A stretch of 64,000 bases of DNA from positions 15,060,017-15,124,016 of the forward strand of contig CM060469.1 in NCBI GenBank assembly GCA_030544235.1, in the 5' to 3' direction. The DNA is from Lepturacanthus savala (lineage: Eukaryota; Chordata; Actinopteri; Scombriformes; Trichiuridae). Positions 34,301 through 47,300 of this stretch are shown here, piece by piece. The notes below the pieces were generated by a model. It was not told the DNA's origin and did not search any database. It saw only the letters and a program-made list of their open reading frames with translations. Position numbers and translations under genes: made by a program. Each line of letters begins with the position of its first letter. Within the stretch, counting starts at the first letter, position 1.

Positions 34301-37300
34301 AGTGAGCCACGCTGACTTCATGCCAGACTGTATCACGAAGAACAACTGCAGGGAGCAGAAATGATATCGAGCGTTGTTTAGACATTTCAGTTTTGAAGAA
34401 GCGTAGTTTTTTTTAGTTTACTGGAGGAAATCTGCTTGTGCTTTGAATCACTGTTAGAGAATCATTCTGTACTGACAGTGCAGGGATTGACAGTCAATGT
34501 ATGTCATGTGTCTGTACCAGTGCATTTCTACATGTGTTTTATGTGTCGTATATGTTTGTACCTTTTTGTGTCGTTTGTTTGCGTGTATGTATGTATGTGT
34601 GTATGTATGTATGTGTGTATGAATATATGTATATATGCACATATGTGTGCGTCTTTGTGCGTGAATGTTCAATGTATGTGTGTGTGTGAGTGTGTCTGTT
34701 TATGTCTATGTTCATTGTTCAAATCAATGATGTTTTCTATATGAGGCAGTGAAAAAGTCATACTCTGAGATACAGTCTGTTGTTGCGTGTTGAGTTGATG
34801 CTGTAAACTGACGCAGCTTTACGAATGAATCGACACTGACTAAAATCTTGCAGAGTATTACTTTGAGGGGATAAAGTCAGGAAAATGTTACATTCTGCTG
34901 TTGACAGTATAAACCTTTTTTTTAAACTATGGGCTCAACATTATGCATTTAATGTTATGTTAGTCTCATTGAAATCCCCTTTCTCACTTGCCATGTAACT
35001 CCAAATGCTGTAACTCGACTTTTTGAGTGACCTTTTGAAAAAAAAAAAGAAAAAAAAAAAGAAGAAAAGACAGTACATCAGCATTTATAATCTGGGCGCT
35101 CATGATAAATCCCAATCATTTGCCTGATAGAACAGCTTAGCCCTTCAATAATGTGCAGTAAAAGAGCAATGCTCTCTGGCCCCCCCTCCCCCCTCCTCCA
35201 CCCTAGATGCTCCACACTCAACCCGACTAGTTTTTTGCTTTTGTTTTTCCTCTCTTGAAAATTGAAAATGTCCACTACCTTCACCAGGGGACAGCAAACA
35301 CAATTGTCCATCCTGCATTAGCTCACAAACATAATGCTACCGGTCATCTCCCCCTGATACAACCTATTCCTTTGTCATTATAGTTTTTTCTCCTCTACCG
35401 TAGATTAGTTGTTACATTTATTTTAGAAACCCGAATCCATATGCCTGTTGGATCTCATTATTTCTCCTGATGATACTGGTACAGTATCATAACGTATGCA
35501 TACGGACATTATTTCTCTGGTGCAATAAACATGTGCTGTGACCTAGGAGCATTTTGATCTAACCTCACACACATGTTTATTACTGGCTGAAGCATGTTTC
35601 AAAAGTGTCACCTCTGTATTTTCCCGAACCAATTTGGTGTCACTCCCATCCTTGACAGCCCCACAAAAGACAAGGAAATTTCTTTCTTTCTTTTTTTTTC
35701 CTTTTTCTTTTTTCTTTTTCTTTTTTTAAATTCTTTGGCTCATTGGCCTTTTTTGCATGGTAGCCTCTGACCTTGCTGATTGGAAGACAGCAGCCATCGA
35801 GGGACAGTCAATTTGCGCTGTCCCTTTTTGGAGAAGTATGGGGTTGCCACTGAAAACATGCCATTTTTTATATTTTTGCTCCTTGTCACCAGATACGCAT
35901 GAGATGCAGTGATCATTGCAGTTTGTGCTCATGTTTTTTTTGTTTTCCAAGTTAGACAAATCGAGATGAATTGAATTAAAGTCACTCTGAACAGATAAAG
36001 CAGGGAAAAATTGCCCGTGCCTTCAGTGATACAGTCAAATAGTGAGACACTGCATCCTATGTGGGGTTTATCTGGGTTTGTTTTTTTCTATTTACGCTGT
36101 CTCTGTAGTGCCATTTCAATGTAATGTGCTGTTTTTTTGTGTCTTTGTTGTCTCTTTTTTTCCCTTGTTCCCCTCCCCTACCCTCCCTCCCCTCCCCTCC
36201 CGCCCCGGAGCAGCATTCTGTCCCGCACAGGCAGGAAGGAGAACCAGGAAGCTTCCAATTTGGCCGTGCCCATGACCATGTGTCTTTTTCCTGTGCCATT
36301 CCCACTCACCCCATCTCTAAGACCACAAGTCAGTTCCATCAACCCTACAGTTACTCGCTCCCTCCTTTACAGCGTTCTGCGCGAAGCCCCGTCAGACCGC
36401 GGGGGGCAGGGGCAGCAGAGTCGGGACGCTCAGCTCTCAGAGTACCCCTCTCTGGACTATCAGGGCCTCTATGTGACCCTCGTGACCCTGCTTGACCTGG
36501 TGCCCCTGCTGCAGCACGGTCAGCATGGTGAGTCAAGGCCCAGTGCACCACTGTTTGTCATCATCATCCTCGAGCCGTCTGGCCTGCATGAAGCCACTGC
36601 TGCTTTTTTGGCCTCTTTTGTAACGGGAAGAGCGAAGTCCTGCTGAGGATCTTGAGGGATGCATGGGGGTGATTGGGAGCACGCTGGATCCTGTCAACTT
36701 AATCGTTCATAAGCCATTGGATATACCAGACATAGGCCTTCTCTCCTGTGCATCATACTTGACTGCATGTTTGTTATGTAAAGTGGGAGAAATGTTTCAC
36801 TTATGTTGTCGTTGTGCAGATATATAAGGTGAATGGAAAACACATGTAGGAAAGTGTAATGTTTTATTGTGCTAATACATCTACGATACAGCTGAGAATG
36901 CCTTGTTTCCACACTATTTTTCACGGGCCCATGGCTGCATCACAGTCAGTGCTCTTATTTTTCATGAATATTTTACCACTGTTAAAAAAAGCTCAAGAGC
37001 ATGAAAACCCATTGCCTTGACCAGTGTGCTCTACTTTTCCTGGGGGCAAGCTTCACTTCAGTGGCATTTAAAGAAAGTACTCTGCTCTCAACAGAAGCTC
37101 ATATTCCAAATGTTTCCCCCCCCCACACTGTTATACTGTTAAATTACTAAAATTTCACAGAGGTTTGACATGTATGGCTGCATACAGTATGTGAATACTG
37201 TATGTACAGTTCATTGAATGAGTGTCTGTGTATCTCTCTTTGTCTTTTTTTTGTTGCTTTTCCCCTTTCTCATCAGATCTTGGACAGTCCATATTTTACA

Positions 37301-40300
37301 CAACAACTTGCCTCCTGCCCTTTCTCAGTGATGATATTCTCAGCACTTTGCCCTATACTATGGTCTCCACTTTAGCCACATTCCCCCCTTTCCTCCACAA
37401 AGACATCATTGAGTACCTGAGCACCTCTTTCCTCCCCATGGCTATATGTAAGTATGACCTATCAACAGGTAGTTAAGACAAAATAATGGCTTCCTCTAAT
37501 AATGACAGTCGACCTATGTGGTGGGATACTTAGCGAACTTTACCAAATAAAACAAAATGCTGTTAGATTACAGCTTTTTGGCATTGAAGCTTTGAAAGCC
37601 ACCATTGCATTCTGTAAATTACAGAAACCAATGCTGCAATCTACACATACACCATGACCAGAATATGAAAGTGATCTTTCTTCCTCTTGATCATTTGCAG
37701 TGGGTTCTACTCGGAGGGAGGGGGGAGTCCCGGCCTATGTTAATCTGTCTGCCTCTTCTATGCTCATGATTGCGATGCAGTACACCTCAAATCCAGGTAA
37801 ACCATTATGTTTGGCTGTTTTTGGAACGTGCATGCAAATATGACAAGTTGACATTTTGTGCAGTAATGGTCTACGCTCAAGTTAATCTCTTTTTCTTCCC
37901 AGTATATCACTGTCAGTTGTTGGAGTGTCTAATGAAGCACAAACAGGAAGTGTGGAAGGTAAAGTACACAACGCACATATAAGAGTTTCATTCCAAATTT
38001 ACATTTTGTAAAAACTCTTTACCAAAGGCCTTTTTGCTTCCTTGCTGAGAGTATGATGACAAGATTCATTCATGTCTCTGTGCTAAATGTGAAGCTACAG
38101 TGAATAGACTGTTAGATTAGCTTATCTTAAGTACTGGAAGCAGAAGAGCGAAGCCAGACTCCCATCCAACATCTAACATTTTATCTATAACTCTAAAGCT
38201 CTGATCTCCTACGATCTGTACAAATGTTGAACTATACCTTTAAATATAAAACCAATAAATATATAATATTGTCAAATTGTAAACATATTGAGCAATGGAC
38301 ATCCAACAAAATTTACTTTTTACAAAATGGGTTGAAGCGTGTTGGAATGAAAACCTTCAAATAGTTGCCTTTCGTGCACTAATTTACAAATGTCATATCA
38401 TTTCACATTTGATTAACATTTGACATTTATATTGCGTGCAGGACCTTCTTTATGTCATATCCTATGGCCCATCCCAAGTAAAGCCCCCAGCTGTGCAGAT
38501 GTTATTTCATTACTGGCCTAACCTAAAACCTCCAGGAGCCATCAGTGAATACAGAGGGCTGCAGTACACAGGTCAGATTCTCCTTATGTCACATCTGCTG
38601 CTTTATCTGTCCTTCAACTGACTAGAGGTCTAACCTGTCCTCCATTCCTCCTCCCCTCCTGCCAATCTTCTTTCTCTCCTCCTTTCCCAACAGCCTGGAA
38701 CCCAATCCATTGTCAACACATTGAGTGCCATAATGCCATCAATAAGCCTGCTGTCAAGGTGACCTATGTCTTAGGAAATTTGCCTTAAACACAAACTCAT
38801 ACATTACTCCTGCATTTTCTGATTGTTAGATGCACAAAAAACAATACCACAATCCCTGAAAATCTACAATCCTTGTTTCTGTAAGAGGAAAGGTTCTCTC
38901 CTCCTGAAATCTTCATGGGGACTGCATGGGGGGCATGTGCCAGATTGTTCAACCATGTCTCAGCTTACATTCTCTAGCCCCATGATAATAAATTAGTACA
39001 CACCAGGGGCCTCTGTGTGTGTGGGGTGATGGTATCAGCGCCCTTTACACCAGTCTCTGCTGCTGCCGCTCTGCTTTATCTGATCTGCCTGCCTTTACTC
39101 AACTGTGCTCAAAACTGACAAATAGAGTAGGAACAGGGGCACGGACAGGATTCAATTACCAGGAGCAGGGAGGGGGTATGTGGTGGAGAAGGGGCTTAAT
39201 TGGAAGCGGTGACCCCGCCTAGCCCTCGAGGACAGGGTGTCATCAAGTGAAGGCACTAAATTAAAGTGCACCATCTGAACATTGAGGCCATGAGCACTGG
39301 GGTTTAGCATGGGGCCAGGCACAGGTTGCTAGAGAGCAGAGTGCAGCATATGCATGCAGCCATCCGCACAGAGGCATGGGGAGACAGGTATGGGCGTCAG
39401 ATGATTTCTTGGGCAAGCACTACCTACCGCTATGCGAGAGGGACAAATGGGAAATGTTATCAGCAGTAACTGTATTGTGTGGTAGTGTATTCAACATGAG
39501 CAGATATTTGCATGGAAACAAAACATCAAATATGTTGAAATACCGCAGACATATTTTGACACTTGTTTTACTTTTGCAGATGTGTATAGATCCCACGCTT
39601 TCTGTTGCCCTGGGAGACAAACCCCCTCCTCTTTATATATGCGAGGAATGCAGCCAGCGAATAGCAGGGTACGCCATCGGTTTCACATGTTTCCTCTATC
39701 CCTCAGTCCCCCTCCCTCTTTCAAAATGAAGCCAAACATACATACCTCTTTAACCCAGGGGAAATACATTGCCATGGTTACACGATTCCCTCACACAGAT
39801 AATGAGATCATCACAAAACCACGCAGCCACTTGTTTCTCTTTTCACCAGTGTGTGTTAGATTATAATTGCATAGCTCTGCAGTTTTTTTTCTTTGTATTT
39901 TCTTTGATATTGAGGGAGGATAGTTTTTTGTTCCAGCTCTGTTGGGAAGTGATCTTTGCCTAGAAATAAAGTGTTGTTCATATATTTCTTTAACCTTTTC
40001 AGAGACCATGCGGAATGGCTTGTCGATGTACTCCTTCCCCAAGGTGAGCGTTCACAAACTAAAAGGTGGTGAGTCATCACAAAAAATGGACTAAATAGAC
40101 TATAGAAATATTTTACACAGCATACTTTTTCCGGGATGGTTTTAGTGCAACAAAATTAGTACATATAGTTACATAGATGTGTTTCTATAATATGGCTACT
40201 TCATAGCCATGGCTAGACCTGGTATATGTAAAATTTAATCATCTGAGCATATTGTAAAGAGAAAACTCTTAATAACTTAGCCTACTTCCCCAAATTGTTG

Positions 40301-43300
40301 CTGCTTTTCATTAAAGAAGTTAGATTTTAGCAAGTGAGTTTATCTATAAAATTGTAATGTAGTTTGTTAATTTGTTTTTGCAGCTGAAATATCCGCCATT
40401 TGCCAAAAGAAGGTAAGATTAAACACACTAATATGCACATTACTGTGGTTGTCTGCTGTCTTATTTGTGCATATTCATTAAGGTCTATCCCATTTTATCA
40501 TAAAGATATCTTATCAAAACTGTGTCCATATTTACAACAACTTACCTTTGCAAATGTTTGCTGTTGATACTGATTTACTTCACTGCTTCATCAGAATAAT
40601 AAAGTCCTGTCTCAAACAGTGCACATTTGAATGGTTTTATCACTGAACACAGAAATTATTTCAGCCTGTTAACTTTGTGTAAAATATTCCATCATATCCA
40701 TTTTCTACCTGTAAACCACTGCAAGGCCAACTATATTCGTGGCTGAGATGTTGGCCAAATATTTTCTCATGAAACTGCTGCGGCATGATGTTTGTTCGCT
40801 TTTGTTGAATGCAATACCAAGGGAGCAAGTGCTCCAAGGAGACAGCGGAAAAAGGAGTGTGAGAGCATCTGAGGTGTTCCCGTCAGGCCAAAGCAACTGT
40901 TCAGCTTTGTGGGGGTAAACAGCTGGCCTCCATCCTTGTTGGTCCAGGGGATATAATCCACAATTCATTAATAAATGAGACAACACTCTTCATCTGTGAA
41001 TCACTGTGCTCACATTCATTATAACACTTAAAATACATCTTGATTCCTAGGTTAGAACATATTGTAAACAAACATTATTAGCGTGAGTAATATTACCGAC
41101 AGTGTTGAAAGCTAGGTGGTTGTATGAGAGAAGTGACTATCAAAGGACAGAGATGTTAGGGAGCTGCATCCCTCTAATGGTGGTAGATTAGTGTCTGATC
41201 AGATTAGGATGGTCCTCTAGTGACATGCTTTTTATTTTTAGAAACCTGAGATACTGTGGGGACACATAAAGACTTTTTCTATCCCTACAGATGTGGAGTG
41301 ACAACAAATGCTTATTACAGGAGGAGATATTTCGTTCTATGAGTAGTTAGATGCTTTTGAGGCTATTTTAAGCGGTTTGTCATGAGGCGTTATTGGCTCT
41401 GATTGTAGAATGTTTTCGTTTTGTTGCCCACTGCCCAGAATAGAAATTAAGTATTTCCTCCTCCTCCACTTCTTCCTCCTCCTCTTTCTTTCCCCCATTC
41501 CTTGGCTTTGTAGAACTGTAGCTCTCACGTTAGAAGGGCTGTGGTCACCTGCTTCTCGGCTGGCTGCTGTGGGCGCCATGGCAACCGGCCCGTCCGCTAC
41601 TGCAAGCGTTGCCATGTCAACCACCACAGCAGTGAGGTGGGGGCTGCGGCGGAGACCCATCTGTATCAGACCTCGCCCCCTCCCATTAACACCCGGGAGT
41701 GCGGAGCAGAGGAGCTAGTTTGCACTGTGGAAGCTGTTATAAGGTACATTCACAGTGTCTGTGCTGACACATCACAGCCACAGAAAATATGTCTGTAATC
41801 TATGTTTTTAAATTAATCTAGATAACAGTATGGCATGAAATTAAAGTACATGAGTACATGCAGTGTACATGCAGAAAGTACATGCAGTGTCAAGATATAT
41901 GCTGTGTATTTGAATTTTCTCACTTGTTCTTTTCCCATCCGTATGTGTTCTCTCCGCCTCTGGGTGTTTTTCTTGTATCGTTTTCTTCTATCCTCTCCAT
42001 ATCTACCCAGCCTTCTCAAGGAGGCAGAAATTCACGCGGAACAGCGGGAGTTTGAACTGAACAGGCGTCGTCAGATGGGCCTGTCCGCCTCCCACCACTC
42101 TCTGGACAACATCGAGTTTGACAACAAGGAGGACGACCAGCATGACCAGCGCCTCCTCAGTCAGTTCGGCATCTGGTTCCTGGTGTGTAATCACTGGCTC
42201 TGTCTGTCAATACCTGGGAGGCGTGAGATAAGGCATCAGGATGTTTACAGTACATGGCCTCTCGCTACTCATGGTTAAATCCATGGCTGACTGATTACTG
42301 TGCTTCTCTGACCTTTGCTCATGTCTGCAGGTGAGCCTTTGTACCCCCAATGAGAACACGCCCACAGAGAGCCTGGCGCGGCTGGTCAGCATGGTCTTCC
42401 AGTGGTTTCACTCCACCGCCTACATGATGGACGACGAGGTTGGAAGCCTAGTGGAGAAGCTGAAGCCTCAGTTTGTCACCAAGTGGCTAAAGACAGTATG
42501 CGAAGTGCGCTTTGACGTCATGGTCATGTGTCTGTTGCCCAAACCTGTGGAATTTGCTAGGGTAAGATCAAGAACTATGTTGTGTATCGTGCATTAATCA
42601 CCCATAAAGACCCTTTAATGTCAAAATTAAAACTATACAATATCTACAAAGGGATCCACAGTCCAACAACATGCTTAGGTTAATTGGAGACTCTAAATAG
42701 CCCGTAGGTATGAGTGTGTGAGTGAATGGTGTGTGTGTCCCATGACAACCTGAAGTATGCTGCAATTGGCTCCAGCAGACCCCTGTGACCCTAGTGAGGA
42801 ATAGATGGGTATCGAAAATGCCTGCCGAGACTTACAGATTCCATGTAACTATTTAGAAGATGCACCTTTACAAAACATGCTTAAGCTCTGTCAGATCACT
42901 TGGGTTTATCATATAGGAACATAATTTATTAATGTCTATCTGCTCATTTTCTATTAGAAATTTGCTTTCACATTGACATTAAAATGTTTTTTGGATTCAG
43001 TGCTATATGACAATAAATCACAATAACTTTATGGTCAGGGAATTATAGGGGATACACTGGTTGCTGATAGAGGATGTGGAGAGCATTGGGAAAAGGGTTA
43101 TGACACATTGTAACTCCAAATGTTCAGCCAATACATGCCCTAACTCTTGAGCGTTTATCTGAGTTATAGCACATATTTACATATGCAAGCTATGAATAAA
43201 TGCAACTGTTATAAATGAAGCACGGCATGAAACCACAATGTGGCGGAAGACTGAGGTTTATTAAAATTATTCAGGTCAGGTCACCATCTGCACTCTTCCC

Positions 43301-44249
43301 TCTGCTGTGTTTGATCTATTCCATTTTGCACATACTTTTCACCAGGTGGGAGGTTACTGGGACAAGTCATGCAGCACAGTGACCCAGCTGAAGGAGGGTC
43401 TGAACCGGATCCTGTGCCTGATACCTTACAATGTCATCAGCCAACCACTGTGGGAGTGCTTTATGCCTGAGTGGCTGGAGGCCATCCGCACCGAGGTGCC
43501 CGACCACCAGCTCAAAGAGTTCCGGGAAGTGCTAAGGTACATCCAGTCCACCCCCTTAAAGTCTTGTGTAAATGTAAATTATTCAACATGTTTAGGAACA
43601 CATTTGCTTTCTTTATATCACTGTTCTCAAATCTCTGAGAATAGAGCTAGTAGATGATTAGTGTAGCTTAGCATAAAGACTTGAAGCAGATGGAGACAGC
43701 TAGCCTAGCTCTGCCCAACGTTAAAATGTTCACCAACCAGCATGTCTAAAGGTCACTAATTAACATGTTGTCTATTGTTTTTATATTTGTAGAAAACCAC
43801 AAATGTAAAAACAACAAGTTGTTTTTAAGGGAGATTTCCTGGAGTCTTGTTGTACTAGCAGCTAATAGACAAATAGACTCTGTGCCCAGGCGTTGTTAGC
43901 CAAGATATAGTTATGCACATAACTCATTTCTTAGATTTTTTCTTTTGTGTGGATAAAGCAAACAAAAAAATGTGTGGTGTTGATAGATGTATTAGAGAAA
44001 GCCAGGCTATTTTTTCCCCCTTGTGACTTTGTGCTAAACTCAGCTAACAGCCTCCTGTCTCCAGTTTCATACTGGAGGTATTGATCTTCTTATCTAACTC
44101 TTGGTAAGAAAGAACACAAGCATCTTTCCATAAAAGGCAAAGAATCTTAATCAGCCAGTCACCATCAATCAAAGCCAAGATCTGTTCTGTGTTACAGAGC
44201 TGCCGTTATCCCCACTCTAAAAGTCAGGCTCTGAGCTATCATTGCCATA

Positions 44250-44321
<72 letters not shown>

Positions 44322-47300
44322 CCACCAACTGAAGAAAAAAACTTGCCTGTCTGCATAAACGCATACACTATGTTACCATTTTCCTTCTTACTTCCTTTCC
44401 TTACAGCAAGATGTTTGATATCGAGCTGTGTCCACTTCCCTTCTCAATGGAAGAAATGTTTGGCTTCATCAGCTGCAGATTCTCTGGCTACCCAGCGTCT
44501 GTGCAAGAGCAGGCTCTGCTGTGGTTGCATGTAAGCACACACACACAGACGCACATGCACACAGACACCGACACACAGTCCTGTGTCCAGCTCCACATCG
44601 TGTGGTTCTGTCCACAGTGAGTGTGAATTGAACAGGCTGTCATGGAGTGCAAGAGTCTGGGCTGGGCCCCTGCTGAATATGGATCTGGGTCACAGAATTG
44701 GCTGAGGGATTCCATATGCACTCACAGCTTGCTGCCCTGTATACATGGATCAATTTCAAGTTTTCTGTCACAACTGTGATCAAAAGATTGCATTAATTTA
44801 GCCAGTAAATAGGTCACACTCTAATCAGACGGAGAAGCTGTGCCCACTTTAACTCGGCACATCGTTCTCTGCATGGTGTAGCTCTGTTAAATCCTGGAGG
44901 TAATGAGTTTATACTAAAGTGCCAGTTCCTCTAAATCACACAAAAAACATATCTCCTATATACATATACACAGCTATATACTCATGCATGTAGTTTTCAT
45001 TTAGTTGTTCAGGTTTTGAGATATCTATTGCATTGCCCAATGCAACAAAGGTAAATGTGTTGTGGTAGTTTGTGGTAGAAAAATCACATTAAATCCACTT
45101 ACTTTAGTTACTGCTACTCAAATTACTCTGAATAACCCTTTTTCCTGAAAGACATATTGCTATTGAATCTTTTTTAATTTTTTAAATTATACTCATCTTT
45201 ACTATATTGGGAAGGTGGTTAATATGGCGTGTGGTTAATTTGCAAAAAGTAGAAAATGTATAGTTTTGTTATTTTAGTCAATGGACTCGTTACATATTTG
45301 TGTGACTTGTTGGTCCCAGGTGCTGTCAGAGCTGGACATCGTGGTGCCTCTTCAGCTGCTGATTGGAATGTTCTCTGATGGCGTGAATTCTTTGAAGGAG
45401 CTGGCCAATCAGAAGAAGGCACGCGTCTCTGATCTGACCGGCAACACCGGGGCTCGCAGGGTGAGGGAGACTGAAAATGTTATGAAATTTAATTGTATTT
45501 ACCGTATTTTCTTTCCTCTTAGTTAGTCATGTCAGCAAAAGCCATTACAGGTACATCAACTTTTGTACATGGAAGAAACATATTCAATGGAATACCTAAC
45601 TTGTTGTTTTTTTAGCGCTGTCTGGCACATGTTTAAGGTGGACATACACGTTTTTTTTCTCTGCTTGTTTTTACCATTCATTGGGATGCACATTATATTG
45701 CCATGGTAACTGCCTAAGTCTAAATATAGCTGCAGATTTATCAGTGAAGTTTTATAGCCAAGCAACTGTGCGTTTGTGTGTCATTTTAACAAACGGTATC
45801 AGAGAAACAGTGAAGATTAAGAGGCCGGTATGGCAGAAATAATAAGTTTGAAGTGAGATACATAAACTATATTTCACCTTACATGGTGATGCGCTCTTTG
45901 CTCATAGGTGAGTGTGGTGTCAGATCCGGGACGCCGGGGGCAGCACAATACTCTCAGCCCGTTCCCCAGCCCCTTTCGGAGCCCGTTTCGCAGCCCTTTA
46001 CGCTGCAGTCCCTTCAAAAACCTGGGTCATGCCACTGGTCACTGCGCCCTGGACCTGGACTGTGACGATGATGACATGAACCTCGGCTGCTTCATCCTCA
46101 TGTTTGACCTCATCCTAAAGCAGGTGACCATACCTTCATGAGGGAAACTTGCCACGGGAGTAACAAAACATCTCAATAGAAATGTTGCATGTATCACCAG
46201 ACATATGCCAAAAAGTGTAACACACAACATGTACTATACAGTATGAAGACAAGCATTGTTCTTGCCCATTCATAGAGAAAAGCGGCACAGAGCAATGAAA
46301 ACAATGCACACAGGTGGGATCTTGGGATTTATGCGTCATGCTCCACTTTCTGTTGCCTTGTTTTCGTGGCTGTCTTGCTCGCCGTCCCAGATGGAGCTCC
46401 AGGACGACGGCGTGATGCTGGGTCTAGACAGCAGCCTGGGGAAGGATATCGTGGGCATCATCAACAATGTCTTCCAGGCTCCATGGGGCGGCTCACACAC
46501 CTGCCAGAAGGACGAGAAGGCTCTGGAGTGCAGCCTGTGTCAATCCAGCATCCTGTGCTACCAGCTGGGCTGTGAGCTGCTGGAGAGGCTGACCCCCCGA
46601 GAAGAGATACGCCTGGTGGTGAGGCCCACAGCATGTGTTATTATGCTCCAAATAAAAAAATGAAACCTGACAGTTGAAGCTTTGAAATGACGTTTGTCAC
46701 GTTTGTCTCAAAACCAGTGAAACACAATCTCTGTCTCTCTTTGTAAGCAATTCTAATATTATTCATGAATGTTCCTTAAGTAACATACAAAGCTGAATGT
46801 TTTATGATGTGAAATATAAACGTTGCTGCAATTGTTTGATTTTCTTTACAGGAACCTACAGACAGTTTGGAGGAAACATTACTTTTGCCACAGACTGATT
46901 TTTCCTTTGGGACGGAGAACGGAAGTGAGGAAGGAGACGAACCCAGCGGCACAAACGCCGACAACCCCAGCAACCACTCTCCTGAAAACGCACGTGAGTA
47001 TTAGTTCTTCACACCATGCTGGTAAATTTGACATCAAATTATTGTTATTATTACATATATCTGTTGTGAAAAATGACTGTGCTATACTAGTAAAAAAAAA
47101 AAAAAAGAGAGAAGTGAGAAATTCAAGGCCACAAATTCAAGGCCACTTCTGTGGTAAGGGGTTTACCAGAGAAACACACACACACACGTAGATAGCATGA
47201 ACTGCCAAGAAGATTTAATAACTGGTGATGACAGATAGGTACTTTTTTTTTTTAAAGAACAAGAACAAGTATGTATTCTAATGGAAGAAAGATAACAACC

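Larger units (their letters stand above)
36528..41513 (+). other. unc79: unc79 introns 3-11
   Basis: Introns between exons 3 and 12, from about 106 bases to 1.1 kb. They hold a degenerate repeat piece at 38096-38165 that resembles the 43661 element. Otherwise there is nothing I can identify. Confidence 0.55.

Noticed and set aside
34436..34744. Cys/Val-rich 102-residue frame
   Set aside because: Produced by the TATG/TG tract in an intron; no homology recognised.
44250..44534. Open frame beginning with a long Cys-Val repeat
   Set aside because: It is the TG microsatellite translated and then runs into exon 16 out of frame.
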